A DNA stretch of 64,000 nucleotides from Symsagittifera roscoffensis. Lineage: Eukaryota; Xenacoelomorpha; Acoela; Convolutidae. The first letter of the stretch is position 1. The number at the start of each line of letters is the position of its first letter. Location: positions 18,340,509 to 18,404,508 of the forward strand of contig NC_087064.1 in assembly GCF_963678635.1 (NCBI RefSeq), written 5' to 3'. Positions 22,977-35,410 of this stretch are shown piece by piece. Below the pieces are notes generated by a model. That model ran no database searches. It was given only the letters and a program-made list of their open reading frames with translations, and had not been told where the DNA came from. Made by a program: the position numbers and the translations under genes.

Positions 22977-25890
22977 TAGCAGTTTTATTTACAGACCATA
23001 AGCCCATAAATTTTTTCTTTACACAAAAGTCTAATCCTAACTATAATGTATAAAGATTTCAATTAATTTTCGTGAAATTTCTAAACCTACATATAAATTG
23101 AACCGCAGGCAAAAACCTTGCTCTACCTGATTCACTTAGTCGAACATCACCACGATTAGAATGTAAAATCGCAGTCAATATTGACACTGATTCTAATCAG
23201 ATAAATACTTTAGAACATTTTCCACTGTACCTAGAATGCCAAAACAATGAATTTGATGTCGATTTATTAGGTAAAGACACATTTAAACTTAAATCATACT
23301 CATCATGGATAAAAAATAATACACAGCTAAGATAATATCGACAAAAACCACAACAAAATAAATCATTTCCAATAAAAGAAACAAAAGACCTATTGATTCA
23401 ATAAATTTGGCAGGCCCTCTCGAATCAAATCAAAAATATATCATCAAAAATGGTTAGACCTTTGGATAACATACCATTATCACAGGACGAAGTTCAAAAT
23501 TTTTCCTACTTAGCACAAAAAAAAATTAGCAACTCAATTACTACAAGAAAACCGAAACCTTGACCCTGTTATCTGACAGCTCAATTCTTGGCACAATTAG
23601 GAAGCAAAAAGCCTCAAAGCTGATATCATTTTTTAGGATACAAAACCATACTCCGATACTTCCAAAAATTTAATAATACCACAATAAATGAAAACACTGA
23701 TATCTTTCATAATTTTCATATATGCAAGTTTTTTGTGCAGTTTTAATTTAATTTCAATAGCGATTCATATATCATATTCTTTGAATACAAAAGCACATTT
23801 AGGATAAAAAAAGAACATATAATAAACTCACTCAAAAATACTATTTTCCAATTTCACCTATATGGATGAAAGTTAAAATGTAATGTTTGTATCACATGTC
23901 AATCAAACAAAGTTTTTCAACGCCAAAAACAAATAACAGAAAAACAAGACTTTGAAAGGCAAATTTTTTATTCCACTCACAGATCCTCATTCAATACAAA
24001 AGGCCCTATATCCTACTCCTCAGAAGTAAATTCTTAAATAATAGTAATTGCAGATGCATTCACACACATTATATAGCGCTCAACCCTGTACCCCATTGTA
24101 ACGCTTACTATACCCATACAGCACTCTTTGAACACTGGATAGCAAAATTCGGACTTCCCGAAATCTTTGTTACAGATAATGGAACAGAATTCTTAAACAA
24201 TGATATAATTACATTCAAATATCTTCAAACATAAACCTAGAACATCAAATGCCCCATGGTCAAATGGACTAGGCATGAACTGCTCTTTACAAGAATACGT
24301 TCTCTGTATAGCAAACGGAAATGATCAAAAATACACCGAAGTGTTCAACAGACGTAAATTTATTCCCATTATATTATATAATTTTCAGATCGCAACAACA
24401 TTTGAACCATTAACTTATGAAATGGTCTTTAACCAAAAGTCATACAAACCACAATGTTCACAGCAATTTCATCAAAAAACGCACAAGGTTATTGTGAACC
24501 AACTGTACATTCGTTATAGATCGTTTGTTATAACGTACCACTTCATACTCATCATGAAGATCATTTTCACCATCCACAAATTAGCCTCTGGAACCAACAC
24601 AGAAAGGATGTTAAGCAGCGATAAATAACACAATGGAAGCTATCAGAAAAACGCAAAGGAATTATTACAGAGACAAAATATCCAAACTCAATTAAGTTCA
24701 CGCTTTAAATCAGACCTTGAAAGAAGAAAACTTGTTTTTGCTCCAATTTTTACAAAAAAAGGAAACTCAAAAGAACTACAGCTATATCAGAATTCGCAAA
24801 AACCTACAGAAGTCACATACAAAGTAACTGACCAAAGTCGAAAAGAAATAGTGCAGCCGAGAAACAACGTTTAACCATTTTATTCGAAAAAGTATGCTCT
24901 TCGTGAACTAACACAACTATAAAGCCTTACAGGACTACAAATTATTGACAAAACAAAAGAAAATAATGATGAAAAAAACTTCAATCTTTTACTATACTCA
25001 CCCCAAATTTTTATACAGGAGACAAAATAAAAATCACAACAACAACGCCACTCATCTCGACTTAGAAATCACCCAAGAAAAAAGTACGAAGTTTTCATCC
25101 GACAATCTAAAATTTAAAGAACGTAGAATTCCAGCAACTCTCTGATTATTTAACAACATCGATAACTTTTCCAATAAAAATTTAACATATTCAACTGAAA
25201 ATTTTTTATAGCAATTAACAGGTATAACCATATTTTTCATCTGAGAAATATTTAGTTCAAAATCAGCCAATCAAATTACTTAATATCATCTCTTTTCTCA
25301 TTCAAACAGCAACGCTATTATTAGTCGAAAAAACTCCAACTTGAACTAGATCTATAACTTCAACTCATAGAACTCCAGGTCAAAAATAATCAATACCCAT
25401 TCTTAACCGTTTAAATGAATATCGTATAAAAGTTACAACCTTTTTCTATCAATCAATTCAAAAATGAACGAAGTTGTCTCAGGTTGGACCAAAAATATTG
25501 CCGCAAGGAAAAAATTAAGTTAGCCTGAAGAAAAAACTAAACTTGAGAACTTAACCTAAAGACATTCCATTACCCAAATTCCCTAATCAACCTTCAAATA
25601 AAAACAAGAATCAGAAAGTTATTTTATTACCTAAACACCCAGACTTTCTTTCGCCAAAAACTCTTCATTACCAACTCACTTGTGAAAAATCAAAAATCAA
25701 TTTGACCCCACTTCAACTGAAATCCTGAAAAAATATAATAATTCGATAAAGCAAATAACTTTTCAAAAGCTTATTTCAGACTTGGTTAACAGAATCTTAA
25801 AACAATTGTTCCAATTTTTCTTTCAATATTTTCTACAACATTTAAACTTTATAATGTTTTCATAACTGATTTTTTGGAATTCATAAATCC
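22977..25890 (+). mobile_element. Array unit 7 (subtype lost at the matching place in the right copy)
   Basis: Unit of 2,914 bp with its own diagnostic differences: atgtttgtatcacatg in the zinc finger at about 23,882, a shortened linker at about 23,460, and cgtttaacc and ataaagcc in the integrase C-terminus. It has no full counterpart at the expected place in the right duplicate. There a second copy of the unit-6 subtype stands instead, although parts of its tail type appear at about 39,900-40,600. Confidence 0.8.
24275..24628 (+). pseudogene. Integrase segment after the core
   Basis: Open stretch of 117 codons starting MNCSLQEYVLCIANGND, the part of integrase immediately after the missing catalytic Glu. 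It ends KLASGTNTERMLSSDK. An 8-bp deletion between aaatt repeats near 24,580 brings KLASGTNTERM back into frame and explains why this copy is longer than the 87-codon version in other units. It is a remnant of a coding region, not a gene. Confidence 0.55.
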
Positions 25891-27380
25891 TAGCAGTTTT
25901 ATTTACAGACCATTAGCCCATAAATTTCTTCTTTACACAAAAGTCTAATCCTAACTATAATGTATAAAGATTTCAATTAATTTTCATGAAATTTCTAAAC
26001 CTACATATAAATTGAACCGCAGGCAAAAACCTTGCTCTACCTGATTCACTTAGTCGAACATCACCACGATTAGAATGTAAAATCGCAGTCAATATTGACA
26101 CTGATTCTAATCAGATAAATACTTTAGAACATTTTCCACTCTACCTAGAATGCCAAAACAATGAATTTGATGTCGATTTATTAGGTAAAGACACATTTAA
26201 ACTTAAATCATACTCATCATGGATAAAAAATAATACACAGCTAAGAACATATCGACAAAAACCACAACAAAATAAATCATTTCCAATAAAAGAAACAAAA
26301 GACCTATTGATTCAATAAACTTGGCAGGCCCTCTCGAATCAAAAACATATCATCAAAAACTGTTAGAACTACAAGACACTTTGGATAACATACCATTATC
26401 ACAGGACGAAGTTCAAAATTTTTCCTACTTAGCACAAAAAAAATTAACAACTCAATTACTACAAGAAAACCGAAACCTTGACCCTGTTATCTGACAGCTC
26501 AATTCTTGGCACAATTAGGAAGCAAAAAGCCTCAAAGCTGATATCATTTCTTAGGATACAAAACCATACTCCGATACTTCCAAAAATTTAATAATACCAC
26601 AATAATTGAAAACACTGATATCTTAGAATATCATTTCCCATATATGCAAATTTTTTGTGCAGTTTTAACTTAAATTTCAATAGCGATTCATATATCACAT
26701 TCTTTGAATACAAAAGCACATTTAGGATAAAAAAAGAACATATATTAAATTCACTCAAAAATACTATTTTCCAATTCCACCCATATGGATGAAAGTTAAA
26801 ATGTAATGTCTGTATCACATGTCAATAAAACAAAGTTTTTCAACGCCAAAAACAAATAGCAGAAAAACAAGACTTTGAAAGGCAAATTTTTTATTCCACT
26901 CACAGATCCTCATTCAATACAAAGGCCCTATATCAGACTCCTCAGAAGTAAATTCTTGAATAATAGTAACTGCAGATGCATTCACACACATTCTATAGCG
27001 CTCAACCCTGTACCCCATTGTAACGCTTACTATGCCCATACAGAACTCTTTGATTCCCTAATCAAGCTACAAATAAAACAAATAAAAACAAGAATCAGAA
27101 AGTTATTTTATTACCTAAACACCCAGACTTTCTTTCGCCAAAAACTCTTCATTACCAACTCACTTGTGAAAAATCAATAATCAATTTGACCCCACTTCAA
27201 CTGAACTCCTGAAAAAAATAATTATTCGATGAAGCAAATCACTTTTCAAAAATTTATTTTAGACTTGGTTCAACAGATTCTTAAAACAATTGTTCCAATT
27301 TTTCTTTTTCTTTCAATCTTTTCTACAACATTTAAACTTTATAATGTTTTCATAATTGATTTTTTGGAATTCATAAATCC
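25891..27380 (+). mobile_element. Array unit 8, short form (1,490 bp)
   Basis: Begins at the junction with RNase H, linker and integrase N-terminus. After ctctttgattccc (about 27,050) it jumps from the integrase core start to the distal tail (aattccctaatc type), losing about 1.44 kb of integrase and proximal tail. It ends at a junction with one changed base (cctggcag). The twin is 50,614-52,103. Confidence 0.8.
26875..27180 (+). pseudogene. Integrase-tail fusion fragment
   Basis: Open stretch of 101 codons. The first half is integrase (ALNPVPHCNAYYAHTELFD) and the second half, from SLIKLQIKQ on, comes from the distal tail because of the 1.44-kb deletion. A chance fusion ORF; the twin at 51,598-51,903 differs by a few residues near its start. 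Confidence 0.5.
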
Positions 27381-30149
27381 TGGCAGTTTTATTTACAGAT
27401 CATAAGCCCATAAATTTCTTCTTTACACAAAAGTCTAATCCTAACTATAATGTATAAAGATTTCAATTAATTTTCATGAAATTTCTAAACCTACATGTAA
27501 ATTGAACCGCAGGCAAAAACCTTGCTCTACCTGATTCACTTAGTCGAACATCACCACGATTAGAATGTAAAATCTCAGTCAATATTGACTCTGATACTAA
27601 TCAGATAACTACTTTAGAACATTTTCCACTCTACCTAGAATGCCAAAACAATGAATATGAAGTTGATTTATTAGGTAACGACACATTTAAACTTATATCA
27701 TACTCATCATGGATAAAAAATAATACACAGCTAAGAACATATCGACAAAAACCACAACAAAATAAATCATTTCTAATAAAAGAAACAAAAGACCTATTGA
27801 TTCAATAAACTTGGCAGGCCCTCTCAAATCAAATCAAAAATATATCATCAAAAACTGTTAGACCTACAAGACACTTTGGATAACATACCATTATCACAGG
27901 ACGAAGTTCAAAATGTTTCCTACTTAGCACAAAAAAAATTAACACCTCAATTACTACAAGAAAACCGAAACCTTGACCCTGTTATCAGACAGCTCAGTTC
28001 TTGGCACAATTAGGAAGCAAAAACCCTTCAAGCTGATATCATTTTTTAGGATAAAAAATCTTACTCCGATACGTCCGAAAATTTAATAATACCACAATAA
28101 ATGAAAACACTGATATCTTAGAATAACATTTTCCATTTATGCAAGTTTTTTGTGTAGTTTTAATTTGAATTTCAAAAGCGATTCATATATCACATTCTTT
28201 GATTACAAAAGCACAATTAGAATAAAAAAGAACATATATTAAAATCACTCAAAAATATTAACTTTCAATTCCACCAATATGGTTGAAAATTAAATTGTAA
28301 TGTCTGTATCACATGTCAATTAAACAAAGTTTTTCCACGCCAAAAACAAATGGCAGAAAAACAAGACTTTGGAAGGCAAATTTTTTATTCCACTCACAGA
28401 TCCTCATTCAAAACAAAGGGCCCTATATCAGACTCCTCAGAAGTAAATTCTTGAATAATAGTAATTGCAGATGCATTCACACACATTATATAGCGCTCAA
28501 CCCTGTACCCCATTGTAATGCTTACTATGCCCATACAGAAACCTAGAACATCAAATGCCCCATGGACAAATGGTCTAGGCATGAACCGCTCTTTACAATA
28601 ATATATATACAAACGGAAATGATCAAAAATACTCCGAAGTGTTCAACAGACGTAAATTTATTCCCATTAGTATATAATTTTCAGATCGCAACAACATTTG
28701 GACCATCAACCTATGAAATGGTCTTTAACCAAACGCCACACTAACCAAAATGTTCACAGCAATTTCATCAAAAAACGCACAAGGTTATCGTGAACCAACT
28801 GTAGATTTGTTATAGACCGTTTGTTATAACGTACCACTTCATACTCATGATGAAGATCATTTTCACCATCCAAAAATTTTGAAATTAGCCTCTGGAATCC
28901 ACACAGAAAGGATGTTAAGCAGCGATAAAAAACACAATGGAAGCTATCGAAAAATCGCAAAGGAATTTTTACAAAGACAAACTCAAATAAATTCACGCTT
29001 TAAATCAGACCTTCAAAGAGGAAAACTTGTTTTTACTCCAATTTTTCAAAAAAAAAATGAAACTCAAAAGAACTAAAACTACATCACATTATGGAAAAAC
29101 CTACAGAAGTCACATACAAAGTAACTGACCTTAGTCGAAAAGAAATAGTGCAGCTGAGAAACAACTTTTACCATTTTATTCAAAAAATCATGCTTTTCGT
29201 GAACTAACACATCTATAACTCCTTACAGGACTACAAATTATTGACAAAACAAAAAAAATAATGATAAAAAACTTCAATCTCTTACTATACTAACCTCAAA
29301 TTTTTTATACAGTAGACAAAAAAAAACACAACAACAATGCCACTCATCTGGACTTAGAAATCACCCAAGAAAAAATTACGAAGTTTTCATCCCACAATCT
29401 AAAATATTAAAGAACGTAGAATTCCAGCAACTCTCTGATTATTTAACAACATCAATAGCTTTTCCAACAAAAAATTTAAAATATTCATCTGAAAAATTCT
29501 TTTAGCAATTAACAGGTATAACCATATTTTCTATCTCAGAAACATTTAGTTCAAAATCAGCCAATCAGATTACTTAATATCATCTCACTTCTTATTCAAA
29601 CAGCACCGCTATTATTAGTAGAAAAAACTCCAACTTGAACTAGATCTATAACTTCAACTCATAGAACTCCAGGTCAAAAATAATCAATACCCATTTTTAA
29701 CAGTTTAAATAAATATCGTATAAAAGTTGTCTCAAGTTAAACCAAAAATATTGCCGAAAGGAAAATATTAAGTTAGCCTGAAGAAAAAACAAAACTTGAG
29801 AACTTAACCTAAAGCCATTCCACCTCCCAAAATCCCGAATCAACCAACAAATAAAAACAAGAATCAGAAATTTATTTTTAATACCTAAACACCCAGACTT
29901 TCTTTCACCAAAAACTCAATTCTTTCATTACCAACTCACTTGTGAAAAATCAATAATCAATTTGACCCCACTTCAAACAAACTCCTGAAAAAAATTATTA
30001 TTCGATAAGCAAATCACTTTTCAAAAGCTTATTTCAGACTCGGTTCAACAGAATCTTAAAACAGTTGTTTCAATTTTTCTTTCAATCTTTTCTACAGTAT
30101 TTAAAATTTGTATTGTTTTCATAACTGATTTTTTAGTTCAAAAAAATCA
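27381..30149 (+). mobile_element. Array unit 9, spanning the boundary of the large duplication
   Basis: RNase H and linker sequence up to 27,980 resembles the unit at 52,104. From 27,981 (gttatcagacagctcagttc) it is nearly identical to 3,241 onward, including the core-deleted integrase (28,313-28,546). The switch inside an otherwise collinear unit marks the crossover of a 24.7-kb unequal exchange. It continues into env-like DNA near 30,150. Confidence 0.8.
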
Positions 30150-32270
30150 TTTTTTTAATTTTAGTACCCAATTTTTAATTTTCTATTCCCTCATTCAAAC
30201 ATACATTTCTCTCTCCAAAACAATCGCCCACCTAATCAGGTACGATACTATTTAAATTATCTAATTGATACAAAGCCTACTATGAAGGAAAAATTTTTTC
30301 ATTTTTTTTACAATTTTTCTCACCTTGATAGCTTCCTTATTTTTGACAGGTTAAATTGTTTAGAGAAAGCAACAATTGCTTTTGTACTAGCAAGTGTTTA
30401 AATCATCATTTTTGCTGAAAACTTTTTATCAAAAACTCAAAAACATAAAACTTCAGTAGTACATAAAAAAATATTCTAAAAACTCAAAAATTGCTAATAC
30501 AAACCCTTTTAAGGATTCCCTACCAACCAAATCACCCCAAGACCCCCCAATAACACCTTTATCTAGTCAAACTAACAAACTCAAACTCCAATCATCTACT
30601 CGTGTATTATATGTAGAAAACACCTGAACCTTTGAAGAAAGACAAGCATCATTATCAGAAACATTAACACCAGCACACCGTTACATCTTTACTAAGCGAA
30701 ACCTATTGCAAAGCAACTTAAAATTTACCCCTCATTACAGCAAGAACTTAACAAAACAAGACATTTAAATCAAAACCGAAACCTAAAAACTAAAACTGAC
30801 AGACGCAAAAAAATCTAACAACACCGAGTGTTTAATTTAATATCCCCTCATCCCCATCATCAACCCCTCCAGATCTTCGTCATAGTATGATACAAAGTAC
30901 CCCAGTTCAATTCCAAACAAAACACACCAAATTTTCCATCAGATTATTTAGGTTAAACACCTACTTCTGAACAAAGTCGTGAAAATATCTTTAACCCCTA
31001 AATCATCACAGAGACTTCCACAAATGCTCAAATTTGAAATAACACTAGAATCAAACAAATTAGTACATCAACAACTACCATTGTCACCATCAGACATCAC
31101 CGCTCAATCCTTGCTTACTGCATTTATCACAACAGAACTGATTTAAAAATAAGACAGATACGAGAAAAGACCATAGGCTGTATAAATTTTTATAACCCTT
31201 TTTCAGGACTGTCGTACACATGATGCTTTTAATAATTTTAGCGATCAAATATTCTTTTAGTATACCTTGAATCAATAAATCATCAAAACCCTTCTCTCCG
31301 AACAGGACCACAAGATCTCCTTGTTAAACAAAACACGCTGCACAAGTATGCAATGAACCAGGTCACACAACGTGATTTGGAACGATAAGACATTGAATCA
31401 ACAACGGTAATCGCTACACTTTACTGCAAAGCCCGAGCCACATCTCTAACGAGTTATAAGTTCACAGGAAAATTCTCTGAAAGGAAAGTACATTATTCAC
31501 AAGTTTCAAATGAAAACAAGAATAGACTCGATTACGAATCATTTTACCAAAGTAACCTACAAAAGTTACTAGACCTTGACTATGAGGGTTGTACAAACTA
31601 ACTCAGACTTTTAAAAATAGTTACAAACAAAGATGAAAATCTTATATTAGTCTATTTTCAAGTTTTTCCAGACTCCGCACATCAAGCACAATTTGAACAA
31701 CACCAATGTCATATCCAACTAGGTGATAATTTTCATTATCATGGTACACATGGACGTTTAAGTTATGACTTAAACGATAAAAACTGGATAGCTCACAGTG
31801 GAATAAATAACCCATCGAATTCTAAAGCAGACACAAAAAAATTCAGAATATCAGGAAAAAAGTGTTTCGATTGGAAAACCTAGCTAGAAAAAGTACAACT
31901 GACACAAGATGTAAAAGAAGACATTATGATACCCCAAGGAATTCGCTCAATTCGTAAGAATGATCAAGGATTTTGCGACATCGCTACACGAATACAGGCA
32001 ACCATAGTTTGGATCCCTGAAGAAACACGTACAACATTTGAGTCGCTAAAATTTAGGCAAGAGTGATAAAAAATCTTAAAAAAGTATTTTATAGAATTCA
32101 TGTTCTTTGATAAAATAAATTCTGATCGAACAAGATCAAACCTAAGTGAAAATAAGAATATTTTCATGTCAAATACAAAAAAACTTAGACTTAAAAAACA
32201 AGCAAACTAATCCTTGATATGGCCGAGCCAAATCAAAACAGAAAAGACGAGTGCAATTTTATATCAGACC
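30150..32270 (+). pseudogene. Env-like region, copy C, truncated
   Basis: Near-identical duplicate of 5,391-7,530, with the same signal-like hydrophobic stretch, the same DLDYEGCTN and GDNFHYHGTHGRLSY remnants, and the same fusion to RT/RNase H sequence at its right end. Scattered single-base differences only. Confidence 0.45.
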
Positions 32271-35200
32271 ATTCAGCAAAATTCTTAGTCACCAAAGCAT
32301 TTTTTAATGAACCTTAGAACATCAAAAACGCTTCAATGAAATCAAAATTCTTCATAGCGAACAAATATCAAATACAATTCCAGTCTCAAATCAGCCAATT
32401 TAAGCGATGTGCGAGGCTTCGAAGTATGGAATTGGCGCAGCTATGTTACAACCGCATCAAGGCACCAACAAAATGAATCTGATATCACTAAATTAGAGAG
32501 TTTTTATTCGAGCAGAATTAAGACTCTTTACAATCATGAGACAGTATACAGCCATCATATGTACAATAAGAGAACATGAGTTTTCAATCCTTGGATCGAA
32601 ACACCTAGCAGTTTTATTTACAGACCATAAGCCCATAAATTTCTTCTTTACACAAAAGTCTAATCCTTACTATAATGTATAAATATTTCAATTAATTTTC
32701 AAGTCAATATTGACTCTGATACTAATCAGATAAATACTTTTTATTAGAAAAAGACACATTTAAACTTATATCATGCTCATCATGGATAAAAAATAATACA
32801 CAGCTAAGAACATATCGACAAAAACCACAACAAAATAAATCATTTCCAATAAAAGAAACAAAAGACCTATTGATTCAAGAAACTTGGCAGGCCCTCTCGA
32901 ATCAAATCAAAAATATATCATCAAAAACTGTTAGACCTACAAGACACTTTGGATAACATACCATTATCACAGGACGAAGTTCAAAATTTTATCTACTTAG
33001 CACAAAAAAATTAACACCTCAATTACTACAAGAAAACCGAAACCTTGACCCTGTTATCAGACAGCTCAATTGTTAGCACAATTAGGAAGCAAAAAACCTC
33101 AGAGCTGAAATCATTTTTTAAGATACAAAAACATACTCCGATACTTCCAAAAATTTAATAATACCACAAAAAATGAAAACACTGATATCGTAGAATATCA
33201 TTTCCCATATATGCAAATTTTTTGTGTAGTTTTAATTTAAATATCAATAGCTATTCATATATCACAATCTTTGAATACAAAAGCACATTTAGGACAAAAA
33301 AAGAACATATAATAATATCACTCAAAAATACTATTTTCCAATTCCACCCATATGGATGAAAGTTAAAATGTAATGTCTGTATCACATGTCAATTAAATAA
33401 AGGTTTTCCACGCCAAAAACAAATTGCAGAAAAACAAGACTTTGGAAGGCAAATTTTTTAATCCACTCACAGATCCTCATTCAATACAAAAGGCCCTATA
33501 TCAGACTCCTCAGAAGTAAATTCTTGAATAATAGTAATTGCAGATGCATTCACACACATTATATAGCGCTCAACCCTGTACCCATTGTAACGCTTACTAT
33601 GGCTATACAGCACTCTTTGAACACTGGATAGCAAAATTCGGACTTCCCGAAAACTTTGTTACAGATAATGGAACAGAATTCATAAACAATGATATAATTA
33701 CCTCCAAATAATTTCAAACCTAAACCTAGAACATCAAATGCCCGATGGACAAATGGACTAGGCATGAACTGCTCTTTACAAGAATACGTTCTCTGTATAG
33801 CAAACGGAAATGATCAAAAATACACTGACGTGTTCAACAGACGTAAAATTATTCCCATTATTATATAATTTTCAGATCGCAACAACATTTGAACCATCAA
33901 CTTATGAATTGGTCTTTAACCAAAAGCCATACAAACCAAAATGTTCACAGCAATTTCACCAAAAACGCACAAGGTTATCGTGAACCAACTGTACATTCGT
34001 TAAAGACCGTTTGTTATAACGTACCACTTCATACTCATGATGAAGATCATTTCCACCATCCACAAATTTTGAAATTAGCCTCTGGAACCAACACAGAAAG
34101 GATGTTAAGCAGCGATAAATAACACAATGGAAGCTATCAGAAAAACGCAAAGGAGTTATTACAGAGACAAAATATCCAAACTCAATTAAATTCACGCTTG
34201 AAATCAGACCTTGAAAGAAGAAAACTTGTTTTTGCTCCAATTTTCACAAAAAAAGGAAACTCAAAAGAACTACAGCTATATCAGATTACGGAAAAACATA
34301 CAGAAGTCACATACAAAGTAACTGACCACAGTCGAAAAGAAATAGTGCAGCCGAGAAACAACGTTCTACCATTTTATTCGAAAAAGTATGCTCTTCGTGA
34401 ACTAACACAACTATAAACCCTTACAGGACTACAAATTATTGACAAAACAAAAGAAAATAATGATGAAAAAATTTCAAAATTTTACTATACTTACCCCAAA
34501 TTTTTATACAGGAGACAATATAAAAATCACAACAACAACGCCACTCATCTCGACTTAGAAATCACCCAAGAAAAAAGTACGAAGTTTTCATCCCACAATC
34601 TAAAATTTAAAGAACGTAGAATTCCAGCAAGTCTCTGATTATTTAACAACATCGATAACTTTTCCAATAAAAAATTTAACATATTCATCTGAAAATTTTA
34701 TATAACAATTAACAGGTATAACCATATTTTCTATCTCAGAAACATTTAGTTCAAAATCAGCCCATCAAATTACTTAATATCATCTCTTTTCTTATTCAAA
34801 CAGCACCGCTATTATGATTCGAAAAAACTCCAACTTGAACTAGATCTATAACTTCAACTCATAGAACTCCAGGTCAAAAATAATCAATACCCATTCTTAA
34901 CAGTTTAAAGGAATATCGTATAAAAGTTACAACCTTTTTCTATCAATCAATTCAAAAATGAACAAAGTTGTCTCAAGTTATAACAAAAATATCGCCGAAA
35001 GGAAAATATTAAGTTAACCTGAAGAAAAAACTAAACTTGAGAACTTAACCTAAAGCCATTCCACCACCCAAATTCCCTAATCAACCTACAAATAAAAACA
35101 AGAATCAGAAAGTTTTTTTATTACCTTAACACCCAGACTTTCTTTCGCCAAAAACTCTTCATTACCAACTCACTTGTCAAAAATCAAAAATCAATTTGAC

Positions 35201-35385
35201 CCCACTTCAACTGAACTCCTGAAAAAAAATAATTATTCGATAAAGCAAATAAATTTTCAAAAGCTTATTTCAGACTTAGTTCATCAGAATCTTAAAACAA
35301 TTGTTCCAATTTTTCTTTCAATCTTTTCTACAACACTTAAACTTTATAATGTTTTCATAACTGATTTTTTGGAATTCATAAATCC
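32271..35385 (+). mobile_element. Array unit 10 (duplicate of unit 2)
   Basis: Duplicate of 7,531-10,679. It differs by a 52-bp deletion in the linker at about 32,738 that the left copy lacks. It retains the 18 bp at about 34,170 that the left copy has lost. It includes the RNase H CEAS segment, the integrase zinc finger, a core with DNGTEF near 33,660, and the tail. Confidence 0.8.
34198..34416 (+). pseudogene. Integrase C-terminal fragment
   Basis: Same 72 residues as at 9,492-9,710 (RRKLVFAPIFTKKGNSK and following). Remnant of integrase C-terminus, without GPY/F residues. Confidence 0.65.
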
Positions 35386-35410
35386 TAGCAGTTTTATTTA
35401 CAGACCATAA
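35174..35410 (+). pseudogene. Hydrophobic tail fragment ending across the junction
   Basis: Twin of 10,468-10,704. A membrane-span-like segment (IVPIFLSIFSTT) ends in junction-derived residues. Confidence 0.5.

Larger units (their letters stand above)
3241..27980 (+). repeat. Large tandem segmental duplication, left copy (24,740 bp)
   Basis: Landmarks recur at a near-constant offset of about 24.7 kb: 3,573/28,313, 6,349/31,090, 8,871/33,559, 11,669/36,375, 20,979/45,685, 26,875/51,598. The left boundary is where identity to 27,981 begins (gttatcagacagctcagttc). Confidence 0.92.
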
